Of a stretch of 64,000 bases of DNA, positions 26,047-37,540 are shown in pieces (the first letter of the stretch is position 1; every line of letters begins with the position of its first letter). The stretch is from Mycoplasmataceae bacterium UBA3729 (GTDB lineage: Bacteria > Bacillota_I > Bacilli_A > Mycoplasmatales > Mycoplasmoidaceae): NCBI GenBank assembly GCA_002372615.1, contig DFHG01000009.1, positions 62,001 to 126,000 of the forward strand, written 5' to 3'. Below the pieces are notes generated by a model that saw only the letters and a list, made by a program, of their open reading frames with translations, ran no database searches and was not told the DNA's origin. The position numbers and the translations under genes are program-made.

Positions 26047-27222
26047 ATGGATTCATTTTTTTATATTAAGTATGGTGAACTTACATTAAAGGGTAAAAAT
26101 AGATCAAATTTTACTAGATGCCTTTATTTGAATGTATTAAAAGCTTTGAAGAAATTTACATTTCTTAAAATATCACAGTCTTTTGATCATATGGTAATTA
26201 AAAATATTGAAAAGTATGAAAATAAGATTTTAACAATCCTCTCTAGAATTCCTGGAATTTTTCAAATCATTAAAGCATATGAAGTAAAAAGTAATAAAAT
26301 TAATGAAATATTTAAATCAATAAACCTATTGATTAATAAAATTGATTTTAATAGTTTTAAAGTTAAAACAATAAGACATGATAAATCTTATCCTATTAAT
26401 TCAATGGAAATATCAAAAATAATAGGAGCGATGATTCTAGAACATAACAAAGATAAGAAAGTATTAATGGAAAATCCAGATTTAGCAATTTCATTAGAAA
26501 TTAAAAATAATTCAACGATTATTTATTTTAAAAAGCATCAGGGAATAGGTGGATTTCCTGTTGGAATTAATGGAAGAGTTTTAACATTAATTTCTGGTGG
26601 AATTGATTCACCAGTAGCTGCTTCCCTTCTTTTAAAAAAAGGCATGTTTGTTGATTTCATTACTTTTATTACTCCACCACACACTTCATCAAAATCATTA
26701 GATAAAGTAAAAAAACTTATAAAAAAGATTACACTTAATGGCCTGTTAAATAAATCAAGATTATTTATTGTTAATTTCACATATTTACAAAATGAACTTT
26801 CTCACATTGAGAATCAATCTTATAAAATAACATTAATGCGTAGATGTTTTTATCGTATTGCACAAAAAATAGTTAGAAAATATAAATATGATGCAATAGC
26901 TACTGGTGAATCATTAGGACAAGTTGCAAGTCAAACAATTGAAAGTATGAAAACAATAAGTTCAGTGCTTGATAATGATATTGTTGTTTTAAGACCATTG
27001 TTGACATATGATAAACTAGAAATTATCAATATTGCTAAAAAAATTGGTACATATCATATTTCAATTCTTCCATATGAAGATTGTTGTTCTTTATTTGTTC
27101 CTAAATCTCCTATTATTAAACCAAGTATTGGAATAGCTTCTAAATTAGAAAATCAGTCGCCATTAATTAATGATTTAATTGATGATACAATCAATGAATA
27201 TATTAAAATAATTAGTATATAG
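26047..27222 (+). CDS. thiI: tRNA 4-thiouridine synthetase
   Basis: The 391-residue protein has an N-terminal ferredoxin-like/THUMP region (YIKYGELTLKGKNR) and a PP-loop adenylation domain with LISGGIDSPVAA near residue 180. It makes s4U8 in tRNA. The rhodanese domain of the E. coli form is absent, as in most low-GC bacteria, where a partner cysteine desulfurase supplies sulfur. There are no TGA codons in it. NrnA starts 2 bp later. Confidence 0.94.
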   Translation: MDSFFYIKYGELTLKGKNRSNFTRCLYLNVLKALKKFTFLKISQSFDHMVIKNIEKYENKILTILSRIPGIFQIIKAYEVKSNKINEIFKSINLLINKIDFNSFKVKTIRHDKSYPINSMEISKIIGAMILEHNKDKKVLMENPDLAISLEIKNNSTIIYFKKHQGIGGFPVGINGRVLTLISGGIDSPVAASLLLKKGMFVDFITFITPPHTSSKSLDKVKKLIKKITLNGLLNKSRLFIVNFTYLQNELSHIENQSYKITLMRRCFYRIAQKIVRKYKYDAIATGESLGQVASQTIESMKTISSVLDNDIVVLRPLLTYDKLEIINIAKKIGTYHISILPYEDCCSLFVPKSPIIKPSIGIASKLENQSPLINDLIDDTINEYIKIISI

Positions 27223-27224
27223 TT

Positions 27225-28193
27225 ATGAATTTTATTCAAACTGTAATTGCTAATAAGATAAAAAAATGCAATAAAATTGCAATTTTTTTTCATGAAATTC
27301 CTGATTTTGATGCATTAGGTTCAGCATATGCTTTTAAATCCTTTATCCTTAATAAATTTCCAAATAAACAAGTTGAAATTATTGGTTTAGATGTTCTTAA
27401 TTCTAATTTTTATAAAAATTATTTTGATTTAAATTCAACTTATATAAGTAATGAATTTTTAAAAGATTCATTAGGTATTATTTTAGATACTGCTAATAAA
27501 TCAAGAGTTTGGACCACTCGTCATCGTTTTTGTAAAGAAATAATTAGAATTGATCATCATCCACAAATCGAATCATTTGCTAAATATGAATGGATTAATC
27601 CCACAATCTCTTCAACATGTGAAATGTTGGCACAATGATTCTTTGAATGAGATGAAGATTCAATTACTCCAATAATTGCTAAATATTTATATGCTGGTAT
27701 CATTACTGATACTGGAAGATTTTTATATGAATCTACTACTCATAATACACTTGCAATAGCAAGTAAATTATTAAAGTATAAGTTTAACGTCAAAAAATTA
27801 ATGGAAATTATCTATTCAAAATCAATAAAACAACTTGGTTTTGAATCGCAAATTATTAAACGATTACACTTTTTTGAAAAAATTAAATTTGCTTATGCAA
27901 TTATTCCTAAAAACTTATTTAATAAATATGATATACGTCTTCGTACAAGTATGGTGCATATCTTTAATAACATTTCAGAATTGGAAGTTTGATTGACTAT
28001 TTATTATGATAACACAATAAAAAAATGGCGTGGTTCAATTCGTAGTAAACGAATTCCTATCAATACAATTATGCAAAAATTTAATGGTGGTGGTCATAAA
28101 CTTGCAGCCGGTTTTACTTTGAATAATTTTAATGAACACAAAGTATTAATTAAAGAAATAAGTAATTATATAAGGAAGGAATTGGAGGGATAA
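27225..28193 (+). CDS. nrnA: DHH/DHHA1 phosphodiesterase (NrnA/PdeM-like)
   Basis: The 322-residue protein has the DHH domain (HEIPDFDALGSAYA, ILDTANKSR, RIDHHPQ) and the DHHA1 motif GGGHKLAAGF. Family members degrade nanoRNAs and pAp; the M. pneumoniae relative PdeM also cleaves pApA/c-di-AMP (established for that species). The adjacent diadenylate cyclase 2 bp downstream makes a c-di-AMP-turnover role attractive here. Several TGA codons encode Trp. Confidence 0.9.
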
Positions 28194-28195
28194 TT

Positions 28196-28831
28196 ATGAG
28201 TTTATCATTTAAATTAATAGTGATAATTTTCCCAATTGTAATTTTCTGTCTTTTATTAGTAATTATTTTGTTACAATTGAAAATTTTCCATGTAACTAAA
28301 TTTACAAAAAAACGAAACAAATTAAATGTTACTAGCCAAGATGCAATTATTGATTTTTTTAATAATTTATCAAGTGTTTTAGTTTATTTGTCAACAAAAC
28401 AAATTGGTGCTTTAATTATCATTGAAAATCATGATAATTTACAAATGTATATTGATTCAGGTAGAAAAGTAAATGTCCCATTTTTTCCAGAATTTATTGT
28501 TAATATTTTTGATAACCATAATTCACCATTACATGATGGAGCAATTATCATAAGAAATTTTACTATTGTTAGTTTATCAAGTTATTTACCTACTACAAAT
28601 AGAGAATTACCAGTTGGATATGGTAGTAGACATAGAGCTTCTTTTGGTATAAGTGAGCAATATGATTGTTATTCATTTATGGTTTCAGAAACAACTGGTG
28701 CAATTTCATGCATGCATAATGGTATTCAAACTAAACTTTCAAATAAATCTGATCAAATTAAAAATCAAATTTATTTATTGTTAAGAGATAATTCAATTTT
28801 CTCAAATGTTTTAAAGAAAAAACAATTTTAG
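28196..28831 (+). CDS. cdaM: diadenylate cyclase (CdaM-type)
   Basis: The 211-residue enzyme makes the second messenger c-di-AMP. One N-terminal membrane span (residues ~5-30) precedes a DisA_N domain with the catalytic DGA motif at ~114-116 (PLHDGAIII) and the RHR motif at ~145-147 (GSRHRASFG). A single N-terminal span is the CdaM architecture of mollicutes, whereas CdaA has three. The ribosome-binding site GGAGGG is strong. It ends the thiI-nrnA-cdaM run. Confidence 0.93.
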   Translation: MSLSFKLIVIIFPIVIFCLLLVIILLQLKIFHVTKFTKKRNKLNVTSQDAIIDFFNNLSSVLVYLSTKQIGALIIIENHDNLQMYIDSGRKVNVPFFPEFIVNIFDNHNSPLHDGAIIIRNFTIVSLSSYLPTTNRELPVGYGSRHRASFGISEQYDCYSFMVSETTGAISCMHNGIQTKLSNKSDQIKNQIYLLLRDNSIFSNVLKKKQF

Positions 28832-28869
28832 TATTTGTGCAAGTTGTATTGTAAGATATACATTTATAA

Positions 28870-28891
28870 AATATATATATATATATATATT
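28870..28891. repeat. (AT)n dinucleotide tract
   Basis: About ten uninterrupted AT units lie 35 bp before the start codon of the large permease gene. Such tracts can slip during replication; see findings. Confidence 0.85.
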
Positions 28892-28926
28892 AATTTAAAT
28901 CAAGGTAATACAATTACATAACAAAA

Positions 28927-31900
28927 ATGAAAAACTTATTTCTTAATTTAATACGATCATTAAAAAAGAATAAATTATCAATACTAGGATTAACTTTTTT
29001 AGTTTTTATTTCGACTGGAATATACACTGTTTTAAATTCATCAACAACTGCTATAAATAATGAATATCAACGAATTTCAACAACAGGAGTTTTGCATGAT
29101 TTTACTGTTGCTGAATACTATAACACAGGTGTTGCCAAGTATTCAAATAATGTATCAGATCATAAAATTAATGATGTAAATTCTTTCAATTCATCACTTT
29201 ATAATAATTGTTATCTAGTTAAGTCAAATGATGGAGTAATATTACCTTATATTGAGATTGTACAAAATAATAAGAAGTACAATCTCACAATTCATTATGA
29301 ATTAGATACAAATGTTATTGAACCTAATACTAGCCTTCGTTTATTTTTTGAATCAATTGCTTATAATACTAAAACAAAGGCCTATGATTATAATTCTTCT
29401 CTTTGAGATACATATCATGATTTACTAGCTCCTACTTATACATACAACAATATAAATCTTTCTCAAGAAGCAACTGATTATTTTGGTATAGATCAAAAGC
29501 AATATGGTAAGAACAATGAAAACAATATAACAAATAAAACCTCTGATGAAATTCTTAATTTAATTCAAAGTGTTTTAACTAGTGTTGATATTAATACTTC
29601 AATTGAAAAAACAAGCAATGAATTATATACAGTTGCATCAACTGAAGCTACTCCAATGGATAACTATTTGAATGATAAAATTGATGGACAAGGTAATAAT
29701 GTAACTTTTAGAACATTCTATTCATTAGATATTAATAATTCATCAAACATATTTTATAAAGCAGTTAAATCTGAATCTAATGATAAGATTGACAAAATGG
29801 TTCATATTAATTTAAAAAATGGATCTAATGAAACACAATGGGATAATTTTGTTGTTTCTGATTGTACATATGATGTACTTGATTATGCATCAAATGATAA
29901 TTATGACATTGGTAAAACACTTCGTTATTTACCAATATCACAATTGACAAAAGATAAATATGATATCCATTATATTGAAAAAATCTTCCTCTTAAGCAAA
30001 GGTATTTTTAGTGATGGTGCATCACAAAAGAACACAGTTTTATCCCTCACTAAGTGAGATAATAACACAAAAACATATTGTCCTAAGACTGAAGAAGAAA
30101 GACAAACTTATTGAACTGAAAAATATACTACATTAGAAAATTTTAGAAAAAATGAAATAAGTAATTTTGAGGTTACTAATGTTAAACCATATACTTACAT
30201 AATACAATGGACTTCTGCTTTAGGTACACCAAGTACTTTTCAATTGTCTAATTGAACTTCTTATTTTGCTAATGTAAATCCTGAATACATGCAATTAAAT
30301 AATAAAAGTACAATGTCTAGTTCATTGTATGAAAATGAAGAATCATATAAAGAATATATAAGTAATAATCCAGATTTAGTGACACAGAAACAAAAATTCT
30401 TAGGTTGATTAAATTCTCTTGATTTTCCTAAAATAGATGAATGATTTAAAAAAATTACTATTATTGAGGCAGATAAATATTCACAATATTTTATTAATCC
30501 TGGTTCTACTCCTGATATGTCCGGTTGTCCTTTCATTATTATTGGCAGTGGTATAACTCCTGATTTTATTTATCCAATTGTATCAATTAGTAGATCTACA
30601 CCAGACCCAAAATCAGAGTGTATCTTTTTTTCTAATAATGCCGGATATCATAGAATTTTTGATTCATTTAGAGAAAATCAATCAGAGAATTACATAGTTG
30701 GTAAATTTAATACTAAAAATAATGTAATTAGAAAGCAAATATTAGATCAAATTAATGAAAAAGCTAGAACAATGATGACTCTTCCAAAAGGTATAAATGC
30801 TGCCTATTTTGTTGATGATACATCAAATACTCTAAATGCAAGTGCCTTTAGAATTGCCTATATTCCAAAGTTTATTCATGCAATTAACTCTATTTCTATT
30901 TCATTAACTATTTTTATCATTGTTGTATGTTTAATAATTTGTGCAATTATTATTCATCGATATGTTGCTAATATTCAAACTATTTTAGGATTGATGAGAG
31001 CTAATGGAGTTAGTTCATTAGCAATTTCTACTTCATTATTACCATTTTCTTTTATTCCAGTATTTTTTGGTGGGATTATTGGAATTATTATTGGTAATTT
31101 TTTACAAACACCAGTATTAAATTTATATAAAAGTTATTGGATGTTACCTACAGCAACATTAGGTATTAATTGAATTTCATTAATTGCTATTATTTTGATA
31201 ATTTTATTTTTCTTTTCCTTAGTAATTTATGTCACATCTTGGTGAGTATTAAGAAAAAATACTGTTGATTTAATGAAAGCAAATAGTAATGATAATCCTA
31301 AATATCTATCAAGGTTTGCTAAAAGAAGATTTTCACGATTCAATATTATTACTAAATTTAGAATAGCTGTAGCTTTTAGTTCTGTTTGAAAACTTTTTGT
31401 TTTAGCATTAATGACTTCAATTTCTTTATCATCATTACTTTTTATATTAAGTATCCAAGGTAAATTTGGAACTTCAATTAGTGCAACAGCAAATAACCGC
31501 AATTATTCTTATGCTATAGATTTGTGCACACCAACAATTGAGGGTGGACAATACATTCCTGTTAATTATGATTTAGACAAATCTGATGATCAAATATTCA
31601 ATTATGTTGGTGCATCTGGATTTAATCGTGCAGGAAATGATTATAGAGATAATAATTATTTACAATCTTTATATTATGGCTCTCAAGATGAAATTTCTGA
31701 TATTTATGGTGCTGCACAATATAAATTTAATGTTCCTGGAATAGAGTATGATAATTTCATAAATAAGATTCCTATTCATGATGATTTAAAAATTAATATT
31801 AATGATCTAAATCATAAATATTATGTAACTACCTGGTTTTGAGATGCTAATTATAACAAAGGTATTAAAGATAATCAAGATTTTGAAGACTATATAAAAT

Positions 31901-33930
31901 TATATTCTGATTCATTTTTACAAAATGATCATTATTTTTCTAATATATTTATTCCATATTTAGGTGATTCATTAGGTGAAAATGTTGATATTTTTTATTT
32001 AAAAAATAGATATTTAACAAAATCAATGCTTGATTATCAAGTAGGTGCAATGGGAATTGTATCTAACCCATGAGATATTGCTTCATCTTTAATGCCAGAA
32101 AACAACCGAAATCTTTGTTTACAAGCAACTAATGAATTTGCTGATTTTATTGGTAATGCTATTTATTATGAAGAAGGAGTAAGCAATATTATCTATAAGA
32201 AACTCCATGATAAACTTGCTTCAACAAAATCTATATTATCAACCAATGATCATCCTGTTTATTTAGATAAAGTTGGTAAAACATTTGTTCCAGAAAAAAA
32301 AGACAATGACCATTATATGTTTGATAAATCAAAATGTATTCCAAATGGGATGGGTTTATGTCTAAAACCTGAATTTATTCAATTATTAATTTCAGCATAT
32401 AGTTTTCAACAAACTGCTCAAATAGATTACTATATAACATATTCAACAATTCCTTTAGAATCTGCTGATGAAACCTATACATATTTATCAACTAATGTTG
32501 TTGGAATACGTGGACATAATTTAAAATCTTCTGCAGTTACTTCTACTAAAGTTTATGGAATAAAAGTAAAACATGGGAATGGTAGTGATAATTCATTTGA
32601 TTCAAAATATGTAAATTTATTAGATGATAAAAATAATAAATTATATTCAAAAATAGCTTGTACAACCACTTCTGGTGTATATCCAATTGTTATTAATAAA
32701 TATGCACAACATTTATATGATTTGCATATAGGTGATAAAATAACAATGAAAATTAATAATAAAGCTGATCGTATCCGACATCAAATTATTTTAGATAACA
32801 ATAATGGAATTGATAATGATTGGAATGACACCTATACTTTTGAAATTACTGGTATTGTTAATACATATGTAAATCAAGAATATTATATTGATCAAGATTT
32901 AGCAAACTATATTTTAAATTTAAAAACTCATTTATTAGATAATCAACAAAATAAACAGAATGATGTTGAACCACATAGTTATTATTGTTATGAAAAGGAT
33001 ACAGTATCTGACTGAAAAGATTTTGGTGTTTTTGGTGGAAGAGATAAAGAAGGATTGCAAACTAAAGCAACATATGTAGATTTAAAAAATTATTCAAATT
33101 CTAGATATGTTCAAAATGGAAATCTAACACCATATGGATTTAATGGTGTATTTACTAAAAATAAAGATAGTAATCCTTTACTAACTAAAGGTGTTATTTT
33201 ATATTCTCCTTCAGGATTATATCCAGCAAATGATCAATTTACTTCTGATGCATCAAGAAATATTTTCTCATATGGTTCTAATGCATATTTATCAAGTATT
33301 GTTGCTTTAGATGGGAATGAGACTAATATTCCTATTTGCAATACTATTAAAGAAGCATACAATGAGTTTATTAGTGATAGAACTGCAATAAACCATAATA
33401 AATTAACTAACCAAGTTGGTGATTTAATAAATCAGATTAGGAAATATTATGGCGAACAATCTTATATGTTAGTAGTTGGATCAGTTGATGATAAATTATC
33501 ATTTGAAAATGTTTATAGAACAATGTCTGAAACAATAACACAAATTTCATATTCATTAATTACTGTAGTTTTAGTAATGATAGCTATTATCATTGCTTTG
33601 ATTTCAAATTTAATTATTAACGATTCAAGACGACTAGCATCAATTTTGAAATCTTTAGGTTATACAGATCGTGAAAATGCTATGTCTTTCTCTTCTATTT
33701 ATATTCCAGTAATTATTATTGGTATAGGTGTTTCAGCATTACTAACATGAGGTTTAATATCAATTTATAATGCTTTTATATTTAATAGCATGTCAATATG
33801 ATTAAATGCTTCCATCAAATGGTATCATTACTTCATTGGATTAGGAGTTATTATTCCAATATTTGGATTGTCAATATTGAGCGCTGTTATATCACTTAAA
33901 AAAGGACGTTTAGTTGATGATATTAAGTAA
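28927..33930 (+). CDS. large FtsX/MacB-type ABC transporter permease
   Basis: This 1667-residue membrane protein has one span near residues 18-38, then a ~600-residue extracytoplasmic region. A first FtsX block lies at ~645-775 (TM, LGLMRANGVSSLA, two more spans), then a further span at ~815-840. A second ~690-residue extracytoplasmic region follows. The C-terminal FtsX block at ~1540-1667 includes SILKSLGYTDRENAM. Two FtsX blocks in one chain match the duplicated type VII ABC topology. Such systems move lipids, lipoproteins or peptides or do mechanotransmission; the substrate is not known. It is 12 bp before its partner ATPase. Many TGA Trp codons occur. Confidence 0.88.
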
Positions 33931-33942
33931 GAAGGCAGGATT

Positions 33943-35535
33943 ATGAGAAATATAGAACATAAAATTAAATTATTAGAGCAACAATTAAAAGATTATGAAC
34001 AGAAATTATTAAATATAAATCAACAGTGTGATCAAATTAATACTATTATTTCCAATAATGTTGTTGTTGACAAAAGTACTTATGGACAAAATAAATTATT
34101 GACTAAACACTTGATTTTTTTCCAAAAACAATCAATTTATTTTCATGCTAAATATTTAAAATCAAAATATGATTTATATAAATTTAATTTAATTAAAAAT
34201 TCAAAAAGAAGAAAATTTGATGCTGAACAAATTTATAACTATATTCAATATATTGATAAAAACAAAGAAGAAAAAATTTTCCCATATAAATTAATATCTT
34301 TATCAATTTTAAAGCATCATTTTAGATATTTGCAAATTAAAATAAATAAACTTAATTATTTAAAAGGTATAGTATTACGAAAAAAATTATTAACAAATCA
34401 ATCTACTTGACTTATTAATAATAGAATTTCAAGTCTTGAAAAAAATATCAAAGAAAAAAAAGATACTATAGAAAATTTAAAACAATTATTTGCTGATAAG
34501 TATTATGCTAATCTTGTTAGACATTTGGAAAAATCTAAGAAGGATTTTTCTCGGAAAGAAAGTAGTAAAAAGTGAAAATCTTATAAACAATCACTAAAAA
34601 ATAAATATAAATCAGATATAGCCCAATGTATTAAGGATCGAAAACAAATTGATAGAGATTACAAAATTAAATTAAAACAATTTGTTAAAGATAATAATTA
34701 CAAACATAATAAATCAATTTTACAAGATAAATATTTAGAAGAGAAATTCAATATTAAAAACCGTATCAAATTAATAAAGAATAATTATTGAGATTCTCAC
34801 ATATTGGATGACAATAAAAACATTATTGAATTAAGAAATGTTGTTAAATATTACAACAATAAAGTGCTTGCCACAAAAGCATTATATGATATCAATCTTA
34901 CAATTGAAAAAGGTGAATTTATTATAATTCTTGGTCAATCTGGTTCTGGAAAAACTACATTGTTAAATATTATTTCAGGTATGGATAATGCTACTTATGG
35001 TGATGTAATTGTTGCTGGGCAAAATATAATCGATTATAATGCAAAACAATTGACATTATTTAGAAGAAAAAATATTGGTTATGTTTTTCAACAATATGGA
35101 TTGTTACCTAATTTAACTGTAATTGAAAATATTCAAATAGGTCAAAATTTACAAAAAAATAAAAATAAGCGAATTGCTATTTCAGAAATTCTAGAATCTA
35201 TTGCAATTAGTTCACAAAAAAATAAATATCCAAATGAATTATCAGGCGGACAACAACAAAGAGTTTCTATTGCTAGAAGTATTGCTAAAAATCCAAACAT
35301 TTTATTTGGTGATGAACCCACAGGTGCTATTGATGAAGAAATGAGCAAACAAGTATTAAAATTATTTGTTGATATAAACAAGAAATATAAAACAACAGTT
35401 GTTATTGTTACTCATAACCCAATTCTTGCTGAAATTGCTAATCGAGTGATTTATGTTGCAAATGGGACAATTGCTAAAATTGTTAAAAATGAACATCCTA
35501 AATCAGTTGATGAACTAAATTGATTTGTTAAATAA
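33943..35535 (+). CDS. ABC transporter ATPase with long N-terminal coiled coil
   Basis: The 530-residue protein reads without a stop from MRNIEHKIK to the end when TGA is Trp. Residues ~1-285 are a Lys/Glu/Gln-rich helical region predicted to be coiled coil. Residues ~290-530 are an ATPase: Walker A GQSGSGKTT (~331-339), Q-loop in YVFQQYGLLP, signature LSGGQQQR (~433), Walker B ILFGDEPT and H-loop VTHNP, closest to the LolD/MacB/FtsE class. The paired permease is upstream. The ABC part alone would be full length, so an N-terminal fusion is the odd point. Between the two halves no stop or ribosome-binding site is apparent. Confidence 0.88.
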
Positions 35536-35542
35536 TAAAAAA
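35536..35542 (-). terminator. U-run after SRP RNA
   Basis: A run of six T on the minus strand follows directly after the closing stem of the SRP RNA; the RNA's own terminal stem can serve as the terminator hairpin. Confidence 0.6.
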
Positions 35543-35621
35543 GCTACCACACACATAAGATATATGCATAGTGCTGCTATATTTCTATCCTGACACGATT
35601 AGCAACTTATGTTGTAGTAGC
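35543..35621 (-). ncRNA. ffs: signal recognition particle RNA (small, 4.5S-type)
   Basis: Read on the minus strand the transcript folds into one long hairpin. The ends GCTAC and GTAGC pair, then ACATAAG with CTTATGT. The tip contains GTGTCAGG on one side and AGCAGCAC on the other, which are the conserved symmetric and asymmetric loop strands of SRP helix 8 that bind Ffh. The tetraloop is GAAA closed by A-U pairs (ATAGAAATAT) instead of the usual GC-rich GGAA tip. The ~79-nt size is that of the short bacterial form. No other ncRNA family has this pattern, but the AT-rich tip would make a routine search score low. Confidence 0.85.
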
Positions 35622-35627
35622 AAAACT

Positions 35628-35633
35628 ATTATA
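35628..35633 (-). promoter_or_regulatory. -10 element of SRP RNA gene
   Basis: TATAAT on the minus strand ends 6 bp before the first base of the folded RNA, as expected for a start at the terminal stem. It lies just before the stop codon of the glycosyltransferase gene. Confidence 0.6.
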
Positions 35634-35637
35634 TATC

Positions 35638-36552
35638 TTAGTTATTTGTTCAATTAATCAATTTTCTCTTAATTGGAATTATCATTATTCTTAAAAAAAT
35701 TCTAATTCACCAAGGTCATCCACTAAAATCAGGATGATTTGTTTTATTAAAATTGAATTTAATTTTGTTTTTGATTAGATATTTTCTTAGTTCTGGTACA
35801 CCAATTAATAAATAAAAGAAATTAGTAATTAATTGTCTTTTTTCGTATATTTTTAGATTATCAATTAAGATTTTTATATTTTTTTCATTATTACTAATTG
35901 ATGTCACACTGCTTCCTTGTCGATATTTTCAATATAAAGATATTATTTTTCTAATATACAAAACCTTTTTTGAATTCATATAAGCCTCTAGATATAAAAA
36001 AGCATCTTGATAGCTTACTCCTTCTTTTAATGAATTAGTAGAATAAAATATTTTTTTGCTCATATATGTAAAATGAGGTCACATAATAGGATTAAAATAA
36101 TGCAATGGATATTTTTTAATGATTATTCTTTTGAATAAAAAATGATACGTGTGTACTCGATATTTAATTCTTTTTCCATCTCATATTGAAAAACTTCCAA
36201 TAATCATGTCATAGTTATTTGATTTTTTATTAATTATTTTAAAAGCATGGGGAAGAATGATATCATCAGCATCACACACTACAACATAATCATTATGAAC
36301 TAATTTATTTTTTTTCACATAATTAATAACACTTCCTCAATTACCATTTGATTTAGAATAAAATTTAATATGTTTGTATTTTTTTGCATATTTAAGACAT
36401 ATTTTTCGAGTATCATCAGTTGAACCATCATCAATAATAATATGTTCAATTTTGTTATGATCATATTCAATTTTATTTACTGCTTCAATACACTTTTCAA
36501 TATATTGACATCCATTATAAACTGGTGTAATAATTGAAAAAGATAATTTCAT
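35638..36552 (-). CDS. family 2 glycosyltransferase (copy 1)
   Basis: The 304-residue GT-A fold enzyme starts MKLSFSIITPVYNG, with IIIDDGSTDDTRK and VVCDADD (the metal-binding DxD). Such mollicute enzymes add sugars to diacylglycerol or to surface polysaccharide. It ends with WPWWIRIF and a basic amphipathic tail that could rest on the membrane. It is a tandem paralogue of the gene behind it, with a nearly identical first ~95 residues. The acceptor is unknown. Confidence 0.85.
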
Positions 36553-36593
36553 ATGAGAATGATTATATATTTGATAATAATAATTGGTATAAG

Positions 36594-37499
36594 TTATTTA
36601 GTGTATTTTATATATCGTTTTGTTTTTAAATAAGCATATGTTCATAAAATTGGTTTTACTCATCAAGGGAAACCAGTAAAATCTGGATTATATTTTTTAA
36701 ATTTAAATTTAATTTTATGTAGTTTTAAGTATTCTTGTAGTGCTTTCAAACCAATAACCTGATAGATAAAAGGGGTAATATTTTTTGTATTTTCATAGTA
36801 TTTAAGCATTTTAATAAACATTTTTAAATTTGCTTTACTCCTTACAGATGACATAGTATTACCCGCGCGGTACTTTCAATATAAAGAAAGTTTATTTCTT
36901 ATATAAAGAATGTTATTTGAATTAATAAAGGCTTGTAACATTAAAATAGTATCTTGATATGAAACTCCGCATGTCAAATCATTAACACTATAAAAAATGT
37001 TTTTTTTGATATATGTGCAATGAGTTAAAAGTAAAGGTGAGTAATAATGCATTTTTCTCTTTTTTATTAATCTCCTTCTAAAAAGAAAATAATATGGATG
37101 TACTAAAATTTTTTTGTCTTTACCATCTCATAAACAAAATGATCCAACTATCATATCATAGTTTTCATTTTTGACATTTATTAGTTTAAATGCATGAGGT
37201 AGTATTACATCATCAGCATCACACACTACAACATAATCGTTATGAACTAATTTATTTTTTTTCACATAATTAATAACACTTCCTCAATTACCATTTGATT
37301 TAGAATAAAATTTAATATGCTTGTATTTTTTTGCATATTTAAGACATATTTTTCGAGTATTATCAGTTGAACCATCATCAACAATGATATGTTCAATTTT
37401 GTTATGATCATATTCAATTTTATTTACTGATTCAATACATTTATTAATATATTGAGAGCCATTATAAACAGGAGTAATAATTGAAAAAGTGAGACTCAT
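36594..37499 (-). CDS. family 2 glycosyltransferase (copy 2)
   Basis: The 301-residue GT2 enzyme starts MSLTFSIITPVYNG and has IIVDDGSTDNTRK and VVCDADD. It ends FPWWVKPILW plus a basic tail like its neighbour. The two genes are in the same direction, 41 bp apart. They diverge strongly after about residue 100, in the part expected to choose the acceptor, so they may use different substrates. GalE and Glf elsewhere in the window could supply donors. Confidence 0.85.
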
Positions 37500-37540
37500 A
37501 TTTTTATTATATTTTTATTAACATATGCGCATTTTTCTAT

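Noticed and set aside
35536..35640. 6S RNA or riboswitch between the ABC ATPase and the glycosyltransferase
   Set aside because: The minus-strand fold with GTCAGG and AGCAGCAC loops fits SRP RNA; 6S RNA has a large central bubble and riboswitch cores are absent.
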